64,000 bases of DNA from Actinobacillus delphinicola (GTDB taxonomy: Bacteria; Pseudomonadota; Gammaproteobacteria; Enterobacterales; Pasteurellaceae). The DNA lies in assembly GCF_900638385.1 (NCBI RefSeq), contig NZ_LR134510.1:1240001-1304000 (forward strand), read 5' to 3'. Positions 1 to 9,543 of this stretch are shown piece after piece; within the stretch, counting starts at the first letter, position 1, and every line of letters begins with the position of its first letter. The notes under the pieces were generated by a model, which had not been told where the DNA came from, searched no databases, and saw nothing but the letters and a program-made list of their open reading frames with translations. A program made the position numbers and the translations under genes.

Positions 1-562
1 AAACACATGGGAAGTGTCCGCAGATCAAGTGCTTGCTTCAAATGAAGTGCATGACATTGCCGTCGCTCTCGGGATCGATCCAGATAGCGACGATTTATCA
101 CAATTACGCTACGGGAAAGTATGTATTCTTGCCGATGCGGACTCAGATGGATTACATATCGCTACGCTACTTTGTGCATTATTCTTGCGCCATTTTCCAA
201 AACTGGTTGAAGATGGTCATGTTTACGTAGCAATGCCACCACTTTATCGTATTGATATCGGTAATGACGTTTACTACGCATTGGATGAAAGTGAAAAAGA
301 AGCGATTTTAGATCGTTTACGTAAGAAAAAAGGCAAAATCGGCGTACAACGCTTTAAAGGGTTAGGTGAAATGAACCCAAGTCAATTACGTGAAACCACG
401 ATGGATCCGAATACCCGTCGTCTTGTGCAATTAACTTTTGAAAACGTAGAAGAAGAAAGCAATGCGACCTTTGAAATGATGGATATGCTGCTTGCGAAAA
501 AACGTGCTGAAGATCGTAAAAAATGGCTTCAAGACAACGGCGATCACGCAGAATTAAACTAA
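1..562 (+). CDS. parE: DNA topoisomerase IV subunit B, C-terminal part (cut by window start)
   Basis: The reading frame is open from the first bases of the window. It encodes the last ~186 residues of ParE, the ATPase/TOPRIM subunit that pairs with ParC to decatenate daughter chromosomes. The TOPRIM acidic motif DADSDG is visible, followed by the conserved RFKGLGEMNPSQL segment of the GyrB/ParE C-terminus. The fluoroquinolone-determining region lies upstream, outside the window. parC follows after 87 bp, so the two probably share a transcript, although a copy of the ACGCCCC repeat sits between them. Confidence 0.95.
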   Translation, partial: NTWEVSADQVLASNEVHDIAVALGIDPDSDDLSQLRYGKVCILADADSDGLHIATLLCALFLRHFPKLVEDGHVYVAMPPLYRIDIGNDVYYALDESEKEAILDRLRKKKGKIGVQRFKGLGEMNPSQLRETTMDPNTRRLVQLTFENVEEESNATFEMMDMLLAKKRAEDRKKWLQDNGDHAELN

Positions 563-567
563 TTATC

Positions 568-612
568 ACGCCCCAATTTTCATAAAAAATTATGTAGAAA
601 GTGGAAATTGGG
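568..612. repeat. ACGCCCC-type dispersed repeat, degenerate inverted pair
   Basis: ACGCCCCAATTTTC at 568-581 is followed by AT-rich DNA and then GGAAATTGGG at 603-612, an imperfect inverse copy. It lies between parE and parC. It belongs to the chromosomal repeat family described in the findings. Confidence 0.7.
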
Positions 613-649
613 TTGCCCTTGTGAGCGAAGAAAACGAAAGATAACAATT

Positions 650-2893
650 ATGAGTGAAATTAATTACGAAGGCATTGAGCAAATGCCGATCCGCCAATTT
701 ACAGAAAGCGCCTATTTAAATTATTCCATGTATGTAATTATGGATCGTGCTTTACCCTTTATTGGCGACGGTTTAAAACCTGTACAACGTCGTATTATCT
801 ATGCGATGAGTGAATTGGGGCTAAATGCCACAGCTAAATATAAAAAATCTGCCCGTACAGTCGGGGACGTACTCGGTAAATTCCACCCGCATGGTGATAG
901 TGCGTGTTACGAGGCGATGGTACTTATGGCACAACCTTTCTCTTACCGTTATCCATTGATTGATGGGCAAGGGAACTGGGGGGCAGCCGATGATCCAAAA
1001 TCTTTTGCGGCGATGCGTTATACCGAATCACGCCTTGCTAAAATTTCTGAAATCCTTTTATCTGAATTAGGACAAGGTACCGTTGATTTCCAACCAAACT
1101 TTGATGGTACGTTGACGGAACCTCAATACCTTCCAGCCCGTTTACCGCATATTTTATTAAATGGTACGACAGGGATCGCAGTAGGTATGGCAACGGATAT
1201 CCCGCCACACAACTTAAATGAAGTGGCAGAAGCCGCCGTGATGCTTTTAGATAATCCACAAGCCACCCTTGATGATGTCATGCAACATGTTCAAGCGCCT
1301 GATTACCCAACGGAAGCAGAAATCATTACGCCAAAAGCAGAAATTCGCAAGATGTATGCCATGGGACGTGGATCGCTCAAAATGCGTGCGGTATGGCAAA
1401 AAGATCAAGGTGAGATCGTCATCACCGCACTGCCGTATCAAGCATCGCCAAGTAAGATCATTACGCAAATTGCGGATCAAATGGCAGCGAAAAAATTACC
1501 TATGCTAGAAGATATCCGTGACGAGGCGGATCACGATAATCCAGTGCGTATCGTGCTTGTACCACGCTCAAATCGTGTGGATCTCGATGCGGTAATGACG
1601 CACCTTTTTGCCACCACGGATCTGGAAAAAAGCTATCGTGTGAATATGAACATGATCGGCTTAGACAATAAACCTGCGGTTAAAAATTTACTTGAAATTT
1701 TAACAGAATGGTTGAGTTTCCGCCGTACGACTGTTACTCGCCGCTTACAACATCGCTTAGATAAAGTATTAGATCGCTTACACATTTTAGAAGGGTTAAT
1801 GGTAACGTTCTTAAATGTAGAAGAAGTGATTGAGATTATTCGTCATCATGATAATCCAAAAGCAGAACTCATTAAGCGCTTTAATTTATCTGAAGTCCAA
1901 GCCGAGGCGATTTTAAATTTACGCTTACGTCAATTAGCGAAATTAGAAGAAAATACCCTGCGTGCAGAAAGCGATGATTTAGCTGATGAACGTCGTTATT
2001 TAGAAAAAATCTTAGGCTCAGCGAAAGAATTAGATGCGTTAGTTAAACACGAAATTCGTAATGATGCGATTGCCTATGCAAGCCCACGTCGCTCACCATT
2101 AGTAGAACGAGAAGAGGCGAAAGCAATTAGCGAAGCGGATATGTTACCTGCTGAAGCTGTAACGGTTGTACTTTCACAAATGGGTTGGGCACGTTGTGCG
2201 AAAGGACACGACATTGATGTTCAAAATCTTAATTACAAAGCAGGGGATAATTATCATGCCCATGCGCATGGTAAGAGCAATCAAGCTGCCTTATTCCTAG
2301 ATAACACAGGACGTAGCTACGCACTAGAACCGCTTGCATTACCATCCGCACGCTCACAGGGCGAGCCATTGACGGGTAAATTAAATTTACCAGCGGGCGC
2401 AAATCTTGTGGATGTCATTATGGGTGATGAAAATCAACAAATTTTAATGGCATCGGATGCGGGTTACGGATTTATTTGTACGCTTGCCGATTTAAATACG
2501 CGTAATAAAGCGGGTAAACGCCTCCTAACTCTCCCTGAAAATGCGCAAGTATTACCACCACAAATGCTATCAGAAGGCAAAGATCTTCTGGTTTCTATCA
2601 GTAAAGGTGGACGTATGCTTGTATTCCCTGTTGCCGATTTACCTGTCTTAAACAAAGGTAAAGGGAATAAAATTATCAATATTTCGGCAGCCGATGCGAA
2701 AGAAGGCAAGGATGTGTTAGCGAAGTTATTGCTCATCAGTGAAAATGATAGCCTCGTATTCCATTCTGGAAAACGTAAAATTACGCTTAAACCACAAGAT
2801 ATTCAAAAATTCCGTGCAGAACGTGGACGCAAAGGAACGAGCCTGCCACGCGGCGTGCGTTATGAAAACGAAATTGAAATCGTTGCAGAATAA
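650..2893 (+). CDS. parC: DNA topoisomerase IV subunit A
   Basis: ParC is the DNA breakage-reunion subunit of topoisomerase IV. The 747-residue product has the family's usual length in Pasteurellaceae. The catalytic tyrosine is Tyr124 in AAMRYTES. The quinolone-resistance region [13 protein letters not shown] keeps Ser84 and Glu88, the residues normally found in sensitive strains. The six-bladed C-terminal DNA-wrapping domain follows. I chose ATG 650 (MSEINYEGI) because this is the family N-terminus. The frame is open further upstream to 608, but that stretch ([10 protein letters not shown]) is not conserved and derives from the intergenic repeat. Confidence 0.97.
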   Translation: MSEINYEGIEQMPIRQFTESAYLNYSMYVIMDRALPFIGDGLKPVQRRIIYAMSELGLNATAKYKKSARTVGDVLGKFHPHGDSACYEAMVLMAQPFSYRYPLIDGQGNWGAADDPKSFAAMRYTESRLAKISEILLSELGQGTVDFQPNFDGTLTEPQYLPARLPHILLNGTTGIAVGMATDIPPHNLNEVAEAAVMLLDNPQATLDDVMQHVQAPDYPTEAEIITPKAEIRKMYAMGRGSLKMRAVWQKDQGEIVITALPYQASPSKIITQIADQMAAKKLPMLEDIRDEADHDNPVRIVLVPRSNRVDLDAVMTHLFATTDLEKSYRVNMNMIGLDNKPAVKNLLEILTEWLSFRRTTVTRRLQHRLDKVLDRLHILEGLMVTFLNVEEVIEIIRHHDNPKAELIKRFNLSEVQAEAILNLRLRQLAKLEENTLRAESDDLADERRYLEKILGSAKELDALVKHEIRNDAIAYASPRRSPLVEREEAKAISEADMLPAEAVTVVLSQMGWARCAKGHDIDVQNLNYKAGDNYHAHAHGKSNQAALFLDNTGRSYALEPLALPSARSQGEPLTGKLNLPAGANLVDVIMGDENQQILMASDAGYGFICTLADLNTRNKAGKRLLTLPENAQVLPPQMLSEGKDLLVSISKGGRMLVFPVADLPVLNKGKGNKIINISAADAKEGKDVLAKLLLISENDSLVFHSGKRKITLKPQDIQKFRAERGRKGTSLPRGVRYENEIEIVAE

Positions 2894-2913
2894 TCATTAA
2901 TAAAAAGCATCCT

Positions 2914-2961
2914 ACGCCCCAATTTTCATAAAATTTTTTGAAAATTGGGGCGTATTTTTTT
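2914..2961 (+). terminator. parC terminator built from an inverted pair of the ACGCCCC repeat
   Basis: ACGCCCCAATTTTC at 2914-2927 and its exact inverse GAAAATTGGGGCGT at 2940-2953 form a 14 bp stem, followed by a T run from 2954. This looks like an intrinsic terminator assembled from two copies of the chromosomal repeat. Confidence 0.85.
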
Positions 2962-2992
2962 GAATAATTATTGCTCATTTAAAGGAAATTAA

Positions 2993-3063
2993 TGTGAGCT
3001 GACTCACAAAGGAAAAGATTAAAAAAGCGTTATTCTACATATTTTATAACTATCTCTTATAAT
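2993..3063 (+). promoter_or_regulatory. CRP box and promoter of the alcohol dehydrogenase gene
   Basis: TGTGA-N6-TCACA at 2993-3008 is a perfect CRP consensus, centred at 3000.5. Two -10 candidates fit. TATTCT at 3031-3036 would put the box near -42 (class II). TATAAT at 3058-3063 would put it near -70 (class I). Catabolite activation of the downstream dehydrogenase is inferred. Confidence 0.75.
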
Positions 3064-3097
3064 GATTTTAAAAAGATAAAACTAACGAGGAGTCATT

Positions 3098-4258
3098 ATG
3101 TCAACATACTATTTTATTCCTACAAAAAGTGTTTTTGGTGCGGGATGCGTAGAAGATACGGGTGAAATTGCCAATTCATTAGGGATGAAAAAAGCCTTAA
3201 TCGTTACCGATAAATTTTTAAGTCAAAGTGGTGTCGCAAATCGCATTGCAGATATTTTGAAAAAAGCGAATGTCGGTAGTGTGATTTTTGATGAAGTCGT
3301 ACCAAATCCAACGGATAAAAATGTAGAAGCAGGCGAAGCTTTATATAAAAAAGAACAATGTGATGCGATTATTACCTTAGGTGGCGGTTCATCACATGAC
3401 TGCGGTAAAGGGATTGCTCTAGTTTGCCAAAATGGTGGAAAAATCCAAGATTTTGAAGGGATTGATGTGTCAACTCAAACCTTAATGCCATTATTATCAA
3501 TTAATACGACTGCAGGTACCGCAGCAGAAATGACCCGTTTTGCTATCATTACGGATACCACCCGCCACGTTAAAATGGCAATTATCGATTGGCGTGTTAC
3601 GCCACTTATCGCAATTAATGATGCAGAAATGATGGCAACTATGCCATCACATTTAACCGCCGCAACAGGGATGGATGCATTGACTCATGCTATCGAAGCT
3701 TATGTTTCTACTGCACATAATCCATTAACTGATTGTGCAGCATTAAAAGCGATTCAACTTATTACAGAATATTTACCACGTGCCGTGGCGAATGGGGAAG
3801 ATTTAGATGCCCGTGAACAAATGGCGTATGCTCAATATCTTGCTGGGGTCGCATTTAATAATGCGTCTTTAGGTTATGTGCATGCAATGGCACATCAATT
3901 AGGCGGTGTATATAATTTACCACACGGGGTTTGCAATGCGTTGTTATTACCGTTTGTATGTAAATTCAATCTTATTGGCGCAACCAAACGTTTTGTTGAT
4001 ATTGCAAAAGCAATGGGCATTGTAACAAAAGGGAAAACTGATCAGCAAATTGGCACTGAATTGGTGAAATTCATCAAAGATTTTGGCGCAGAATTAGGTA
4101 TTCCAGCAAATCTTGCTGAATTAGGTGTAAAAGAATCTGACTTTAAACTTATGGCAGAAAATGCGAAAAAAGATGCATGTCAATTAACAAATCCACGCAA
4201 AGCGAGTCTAGAAGAAGTGATTGAAATGTATTTAGCTGCATTCCAAGGTACTTTGTAA
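3098..4258 (+). CDS. Iron-containing alcohol dehydrogenase
   Basis: This is a group III (iron-dependent) alcohol dehydrogenase of 386 residues, the family's usual length. It has an N-terminal NAD-binding half with the GGGSSHDCGKGIA motif. The C-terminal metal half carries His ligands in DALTHAIEAYVS, HAMAHQLGG and NLPHGVCNALLLP. Family members reduce aldehydes or oxidise short alcohols and diols with NAD(H). The overall sequence is closest to the YiaY/AdhB/FucO group, but the exact substrate cannot be read from sequence. The RBS (ACGAGGAG) is 7 bp before ATG. The gene is monocistronic between a CRP box and its own terminator. Confidence 0.93.
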   Translation: MSTYYFIPTKSVFGAGCVEDTGEIANSLGMKKALIVTDKFLSQSGVANRIADILKKANVGSVIFDEVVPNPTDKNVEAGEALYKKEQCDAIITLGGGSSHDCGKGIALVCQNGGKIQDFEGIDVSTQTLMPLLSINTTAGTAAEMTRFAIITDTTRHVKMAIIDWRVTPLIAINDAEMMATMPSHLTAATGMDALTHAIEAYVSTAHNPLTDCAALKAIQLITEYLPRAVANGEDLDAREQMAYAQYLAGVAFNNASLGYVHAMAHQLGGVYNLPHGVCNALLLPFVCKFNLIGATKRFVDIAKAMGIVTKGKTDQQIGTELVKFIKDFGAELGIPANLAELGVKESDFKLMAENAKKDACQLTNPRKASLEEVIEMYLAAFQGTL

Positions 4259-4285
4259 GTGTAAGAATAGAATCTAAGGGAAATG

Positions 4286-4313
4286 AAACCGCTGATTATT
4301 CAGCGGTTTTTTT
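4286..4313 (+). terminator. Terminator of the alcohol dehydrogenase gene
   Basis: The stem AAACCGCTGA (4286-4295) and TCAGCGGTTT (4300-4309) with loop TTAT is followed by a T run. The convergent nrfFG stop codon lies inside the hairpin. Confidence 0.88.
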
Positions 4314-5360
4314 ATTATCGTGCATTAAGAATTTCGCAACTTGGATACGTTCTACAAGAGTTCTCCGATCCATATCCGCATTATCAGAATCAAGAATTTT
4401 TTGCCAAAGTTGGATGGCTTCAGCGTAATGATGTTGTTGAAAAGCCACGTGCGCTTTAAGCGAAAGACTACTTATCTCAGACGGATCTTTTTTCAAGGCA
4501 ACGTTGAGTAATTGTTGCACTTTCGGCGTTATCTGTTGGTGGCTTTGATAAAAGTATGCGGTCGCCGCTAATCCTAAAATTTTAGGCGTACTTCCAGCAA
4601 GTTTTTCTGCATTCGCATAGCAAGTCAAGGCTGAATTAAAATCTTCCGCTTGCATATAAGCTTGTGCGAGTTCAAGCCATTTTGAGGCATCATTAGGATC
4701 TTTACGAAGTTCTTGTTGAATCAGGTGAATGTAAGTTTCTTTTTTCTGGGTAGCAGAAACGTTTAGTGCTACTTGTGTTTTTTGCTCGACTTTTTTCCCC
4801 ATAAAAAATTGCGAAAATTGGGGCGTGAATAGGTACAAAATTCCACTTGTAAACAGAAGAAATAATCCCGTGCCACTCAAATATTTAAGCGAAAATTGCC
4901 AATTTTCACTAGAAGAAATTGTGGTAGTACAATCAGGAGTATGATTGGGGTTTATGGAAGTTGCCCCCCTTTTGCGTAAAAAATAGAAAAGATAGCCACT
5001 CAGGGAAATGAATAACAAAATTGGTAAGCCCCATAGTAGATAGGTTGAAGGAATAAGGGGCGGATCGTACAACACGAAATTCCCAAACCGTGCTGTCATT
5101 TTTTGAATGATTTGTTGATCGGTTTCACCCGCATTTGCCATTTTATAGACTTCAAGGCGTAAATCTGAGGCGATTGGTGAATTTGATTCTAAAAGGTTTT
5201 GATTCTTGCATTGTGGGCAACGTAATACTTTTGCTAAGGCAAATGCTCGTTCTTGGGTTGCATTATCACGAAAATGGAAAGTATCTACCATCGTAGCCTG
5301 CACGGTGGTTGCCATTAGCATAAAGGAAAAGAGGAAACCTAAAAGTAAGCGTTTAATCAT
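4296..5360 (-). CDS. nrfF: Fused NrfF-NrfG haem lyase accessory protein
   Basis: The protein helps attach the active-site haem of NrfA. Residues ~1-23 form a signal peptide. Residues ~24-130 are a CcmH/NrfF domain with the thioredoxin-like LRCPQCKNQ motif, then a transmembrane segment. A second membrane segment precedes a C-terminal TPR region (~200-354) resembling NrfG. E. coli has these as two genes, so this is a fusion like E. coli CcmH. I chose ATG 5360 (MIKRLLLGF, signal peptide start). It overlaps the nrfE stop by 8 bp, so translation is probably coupled. A dispersed repeat copy encodes residues TPQFS in the linker. Confidence 0.88.
   Translation of the reverse strand: MIKRLLLGFLFSFMLMATTVQATMVDTFHFRDNATQERAFALAKVLRCPQCKNQNLLESNSPIASDLRLEVYKMANAGETDQQIIQKMTARFGNFVLYDPPLIPSTYLLWGLPILLFISLSGYLFYFLRKRGATSINPNHTPDCTTTISSSENWQFSLKYLSGTGLFLLFTSGILYLFTPQFSQFFMGKKVEQKTQVALNVSATQKKETYIHLIQQELRKDPNDASKWLELAQAYMQAEDFNSALTCYANAEKLAGSTPKILGLAATAYFYQSHQQITPKVQQLLNVALKKDPSEISSLSLKAHVAFQQHHYAEAIQLWQKILDSDNADMDRRTLVERIQVAKFLMHDNKKTAE
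4813..4826 (-). repeat. ACGCCCC repeat copy inside nrfFG
   Basis: GAAAATTGGGGCGT on the plus strand is an exact inverse copy of the chromosomal repeat. It is translated as part of the inter-domain linker of the NrfFG fusion. Confidence 0.8.
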
Positions 5361-7239
5361 AACGTTTCCCTCGTACGCGTTGTAAAAGACCAATTACACC
5401 ACCTAATGCGATACAGAAGCCACCAATCCATAGCCATATCATAAACGGTTTATACTGAATACGAAATGCAAATGCCCCATTACCGCGTTTATCCCCCATA
5501 ACGATATACATATCACCTTTGGGGGTCGAATTGATCCCAATCTCTGACATTTGTACATCACGCACATCGTAGTAGCGTTTTTCCGTATAAATTGTCGCGA
5601 TGGGTAATGCTTCCTTCGAAAGCAAAAATTGTGCCTGTTCTGTAACGAAATTGCTTCCTAAAAGATTTTGGAAATCTTTATATGCCAGATGATAGCCTGC
5701 GAAGGCTGTCTTCTGATGAGGGGCAAGGGCAATATTTTGTGTTTGAGTAAAATAGCTGGCCATTGTTGTTGCAAAAACAACGAGCGCGATGCCACTATGA
5801 GAAAGTAACATTGCTAAATTGCGTGGTCCTATTACGATTTTCCAAAGAGTAAATATTATCAACGTAATGGCGAGAATTAAGAAGAGGAAAGCTTGCCAAG
5901 GAAACGTATCGGCTTTTGGTAGATAGCTTATCACTATCCAGTATGCGATCCCCACGCTTAGTATCTCTAATATCAAATAAGGTAACCCATTACGCCATTT
6001 TTTGATAGGGGGGAGAAGAATTGTACTCATGCCAATTAGAGCTAGGATCACGAGCGGTAAGAATAGTTTGTTAAAATAAGGTGCTCCTACTGAAATACTA
6101 CCTAAATCAAAGATATGGTAAAAAAGTGGATAGAAACTGCCTAGAAAAACAATGAATGTGGCTAGGCTAAATAGAATATTAACCCCGAGTAAAAGATAAA
6201 GCCAAAATCCGTATCGCGGTGGTGTCATTAGGGTTTTTAATCGAGTAGCAAAAAAGCCAAAGGCAAGTAAGCTGAAAAAGCAGAAAATAATTAATAGGCC
6301 GAGACCTCGGCTATTGTCTTGGGCAAAGGCGTGAACCGAGGTAAGGATTCCCGAACGCACGATAAAAATGCCGAGTAAACTTAGAATAAAAACGCAAAGT
6401 GCAAGCAGGATTGTCCAGTATGGGAATGCGTTTGATTTTATATTGGCAGAAAGGCTATGTAAAAGTGCCGTTGCGATTAACCATGGCATAAGTGATGCAT
6501 TTTCACTGGGATCCCAAAACCACCAGCCGCCCCAGCCAAGTTCATAGTAAGCCCACCATGCACCAAGCATAATCCCTAATGTTAAGAAAACCCAGCCGAT
6601 TAGTACCCAGGGTTTTATATCAAGTGCAAAAGATGATGGAAAGTTACCTTTTATCAAGTAAGTTAAAGTGATGGAAAATACAACAGCAAATGCACTGTAT
6701 CCTAGATAGAGTAACGGGGGGTGGAAGATTAAGCCAATATCTTGCAACATTGGATTAAGATCGCCTCCTTCTAATGGTGCTGGAAAAATGCGTGTAAAAG
6801 GATTTGAGAAAAAAATTAAGAATAATAAAAATATCGCATTGATAATGCCTAAAAATGCGAGTACTCGTTGATTATCCTGATTAAATCGATGGCGTTGAGT
6901 ACAACAGAATAATAGTGACCAAATGCTAAATAGTACGACTAAGAAAAGCATTGAACCACTATGTCCAGCCCAGCTGGCTGCAACCTTATAAAGTGTCGGT
7001 AACAGATGATTACTATGATTAGCCACATAACGAACGGAAAAATCATCTTGCACGAGTAAGGCAATTAAAATACCAAAAGTTGTGGCAACGAAGAAAAAGA
7101 GTGAAAACACTGTAGCGGTCATAATAGACTTACAGTTATTCATGACAAAGTTAAATTTTATATAAGGTAACATCGCAAGTAGCAATGCACTTAAGCTACT
7201 TGCGATGAGAGTGATATATCCAAATTCAGCCAGTATCAT
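5353..7239 (-). CDS. nrfE: NrfE, CcmF-type haem lyase membrane subunit
   Basis: This is a polytopic CcmF/NrfE-family protein of 628 residues with about 14 membrane segments. The tryptophan-rich WWD haem-handling motif GWGGWWFWDPSENASLMPW is near residues 230-250. With NrfFG it forms the dedicated lyase that attaches haem to the CxxCK site of NrfA. It lies in the minus-strand nrf operon, 4 bp after nrfD and overlapping nrfFG. Confidence 0.93.
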   Translation of the reverse strand: MILAEFGYITLIASSLSALLLAMLPYIKFNFVMNNCKSIMTATVFSLFFFVATTFGILIALLVQDDFSVRYVANHSNHLLPTLYKVAASWAGHSGSMLFLVVLFSIWSLLFCCTQRHRFNQDNQRVLAFLGIINAIFLLFLIFFSNPFTRIFPAPLEGGDLNPMLQDIGLIFHPPLLYLGYSAFAVVFSITLTYLIKGNFPSSFALDIKPWVLIGWVFLTLGIMLGAWWAYYELGWGGWWFWDPSENASLMPWLIATALLHSLSANIKSNAFPYWTILLALCVFILSLLGIFIVRSGILTSVHAFAQDNSRGLGLLIIFCFFSLLAFGFFATRLKTLMTPPRYGFWLYLLLGVNILFSLATFIVFLGSFYPLFYHIFDLGSISVGAPYFNKLFLPLVILALIGMSTILLPPIKKWRNGLPYLILEILSVGIAYWIVISYLPKADTFPWQAFLFLILAITLIIFTLWKIVIGPRNLAMLLSHSGIALVVFATTMASYFTQTQNIALAPHQKTAFAGYHLAYKDFQNLLGSNFVTEQAQFLLSKEALPIATIYTEKRYYDVRDVQMSEIGINSTPKGDMYIVMGDKRGNGAFAFRIQYKPFMIWLWIGGFCIALGGVIGLLQRVRGKRYD

Positions 7240-7243
7240 AAAA

Positions 7244-8206
7244 TTAAGCTAAGGTCATTTGCCCTGCATATAGAATGAAGAATCGGAGGCAAAGAACGCC
7301 GAAAAGCGTGCTACCTGCGACAAGGTACACAAAAGATTTACGGTGTCTTAATGACGGTTTACTAAATTGATTTAGACCGAGAGGTAATAAAATACCGATA
7401 AATACTACACCAATCCAAAATACTTGCGCCCAGAAACCGTGTCCGAGTGCGGTATAAAACGATTGTGTTTTTTGTCCACCACCAAGATATAGGCCGAAGA
7501 AATAGGCGAATAAGAGGAATAATTCAGTGAGTAGCACAAAACGCTCTACCTTGTGTAACCAGACGAGCAAGGTATCTTGTGGATTAGTTTTGGTAAAAAA
7601 TAGGGCACAAAGCGTGAGAGATGCGATCCCTGATGACATTCCAGATGCTAAGAATAAGACCGGTAATACAGGGTTATTGAGCATCGGATAACTAATTAAC
7701 GCAGAGAGTAAGAACCCTGTATAAGCCCCTAAAGCAATGGCGATAAGGAGCAGTAAAAATTCTACGATACCTTGGATATACCCAATGATGCGATAAGCAA
7801 AATTTGCAAATGCCATCAAACTTGGAAAACGGTGTTGAATTAATTGTTTAACCTGTGTTTGATAAATGTGAAGCAACCATAGGGTTAATGTAATAAAGTA
7901 GCCTTGGAAAAGCATAACACCGCATGACATGATAGATGTATGGGAATAGTGGAACATGAGTTTCCAGAAAGTCCAAGGTCGAGCTAAGTGGAATATGAGA
8001 AGTGTTAGACCACAGATAACTGTAATTGGTGCGAGGAAAGCATTAATTTTAATGAGATAGTTTTGTGAGAGTTCACCATGGATTAATCCAGCTCGTTTTA
8101 ATAGGATTATCATCATAGTTGAACCTGCAGAGATACCTAGGAGGAAGAGATAAATGGCAATACTTTCTCCCCATACTAGAGACGGAAAATGGAAGGGCGT
8201 TGTCAT
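7244..8206 (-). CDS. nrfD: NrfD, quinol-oxidising membrane subunit
   Basis: This is an NrfD/PsrC-family integral membrane protein of 320 residues with eight predicted membrane helices and no cofactor motif. In the Nrf pathway it takes electrons from menaquinol and passes them to the NrfC iron-sulfur protein. It overlaps nrfC by 4 bp (ATGA), which supports translational coupling. Confidence 0.93.
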   Translation of the reverse strand: MTTPFHFPSLVWGESIAIYLFLLGISAGSTMMIILLKRAGLIHGELSQNYLIKINAFLAPITVICGLTLLIFHLARPWTFWKLMFHYSHTSIMSCGVMLFQGYFITLTLWLLHIYQTQVKQLIQHRFPSLMAFANFAYRIIGYIQGIVEFLLLLIAIALGAYTGFLLSALISYPMLNNPVLPVLFLASGMSSGIASLTLCALFFTKTNPQDTLLVWLHKVERFVLLTELFLLFAYFFGLYLGGGQKTQSFYTALGHGFWAQVFWIGVVFIGILLPLGLNQFSKPSLRHRKSFVYLVAGSTLFGVLCLRFFILYAGQMTLA

Positions 8207-8880
8207 TCGTGAATTTCTCCAATAAAGTTGGGTACATGATATAAATTAGGCTCTGTACCTAAAGCCACTTTTGTACGGTATGTTACCTTTTCTTTTAATT
8301 TTAACGAGATCGCACTATAAGGATCATTAAGATCGCCAAAAGTGAGCGCCTTCGTTGGGCACACCTCCACGCAAGCGGGGAGTTTTCCTTTTGCAAGATT
8401 GGTATTACGGCAGAAATTACATTTATCCGCTGTTAATGTAACAGGATTAATGTAGCGCACACGGTATGGGCAAACGGCAATACAATATTGGCAACCGACA
8501 CAGAGATCAGGATTGACATCAACAATCCCATTTTTAATATCAATATACGATGCGCCAGTTGGGCATACGGCGACACAAGGAGCGTTGGTACAATGTTGGC
8601 AAGAATGGCGGAAGAATCTATAGCTAATATCGGGAAATTCGCCATATGGACCAGTACGAATGATCTCTAAACGCGTCACTCCCTCTGGCACATGATTGAC
8701 TTCTCTGCATGCGTCCATACAAGCGGTGCAACCGATACACAGATTTTCATCGTGGAGCATCCCGTAGCGGATTGGTTTATCCGTCACTTTGTTTATTTTA
8801 GAAAAACCGACAGACGGTGCAAGGGTAAGGAGACTTGCTCCTACCCCTTGAAGAAAAAGACGACGCGAACAATTACTCAT
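8203..8880 (-). CDS. nrfC: NrfC, periplasmic [4Fe-4S] electron transfer protein
   Basis: The 225-residue protein starts with a Tat signal carrying the twin-arginine SRRLFLQG. Four ferredoxin-like cysteine clusters follow (CIGCTACMDAC, CQHCTNAPCVAVC, CVGCQYCIAVC and CNFCRN with CVEVC), enough for four [4Fe-4S] centres. It relays electrons from NrfD to NrfB. It overlaps nrfB by 8 bp. Confidence 0.94.
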   Translation of the reverse strand: MSNCSRRLFLQGVGASLLTLAPSVGFSKINKVTDKPIRYGMLHDENLCIGCTACMDACREVNHVPEGVTRLEIIRTGPYGEFPDISYRFFRHSCQHCTNAPCVAVCPTGASYIDIKNGIVDVNPDLCVGCQYCIAVCPYRVRYINPVTLTADKCNFCRNTNLAKGKLPACVEVCPTKALTFGDLNDPYSAISLKLKEKVTYRTKVALGTEPNLYHVPNFIGEIHE

Positions 8881-9490
8881 TTTTTAGCTCCTTTGTATCA
8901 ATATGAGGCATTTGAGCATGTTGGATATTTGTATGTTCTCGTTGTTGTTTTCCATGACAATCAACACAAAGTTTTACTTGTTCTTTTTGGTTTAATCCAT
9001 GCATTGGATCATCTTTTGGATGTAAAACGTGGCAAGCAGCACAAGGTAGTTTCATCGCATGAACATCATGCACCCAAAGTTTTTCGCGCATTTTGTCTGG
9101 ATTATGGCAAGCAAAACAAACCTGATTTTGTTGTTCTACCGTGTACATCGGTTTCGTTTTACTAAAGATATCAGATTGGAAACGCATCACATCTTTAGCA
9201 CCACGGCGGTGATTCTCGGAAATATTGCCGTGACAGCTTACACAGGTAATCGGTTTACCATTATTGGGATTCATTTTGGTTAAATGGATACCGTAGAATT
9301 TACCTAAGTGCCATTGACCGCCATGTTGCGTACCATCACCACTAAATTTATGGCATTTTACGCAGTAGTCATTGGGATTGCGTTGATGTTCCAATTGGGG
9401 TTCATAAGTTTGAGCGGCAAATAAAGAAGTTGCAAAGCATAAGCCCAAAATCAACGCCCCAATTTTCGGAAAAAATTTTGTCATATTCAT
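8873..9490 (-). CDS. nrfB: NrfB, pentahaem cytochrome c
   Basis: This is the periplasmic electron donor to NrfA. Five CxxCH haem sites are visible (CVKCH, CVSCH, CFACH, CAACH, CVDCH). An N-terminal Sec signal ends near SLFAA. I chose ATG 9490 because AAGGAAAA lies 5 bp upstream. The frame is open to 9526 but has no RBS there. The signal peptide residues KFFPKIGAL are encoded by a copy of the ACGCCCC repeat. Confidence 0.93.
   Translation of the reverse strand: MNMTKFFPKIGALILGLCFATSLFAAQTYEPQLEHQRNPNDYCVKCHKFSGDGTQHGGQWHLGKFYGIHLTKMNPNNGKPITCVSCHGNISENHRRGAKDVMRFQSDIFSKTKPMYTVEQQNQVCFACHNPDKMREKLWVHDVHAMKLPCAACHVLHPKDDPMHGLNQKEQVKLCVDCHGKQQREHTNIQHAQMPHIDTKELKNE
9454..9467 (+). repeat. ACGCCCC repeat copy inside the nrfB signal peptide
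   Basis: An exact ACGCCCCAATTTTC copy followed by AT-rich DNA is read on the other strand as part of the NrfB signal peptide. Confidence 0.8.
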
Positions 9491-9543
9491 AGAATTTTCC
9501 TTTTTGTTATGCCATCCCATTTTCATAGGATGGCAAGTTGCAA

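Noticed and set aside
8692-9165. 157-codon plus-strand frame opposite nrfB/nrfC
   Set aside because: It is an antisense shadow of two clear cytochrome/ferredoxin genes and has a mixed composition.
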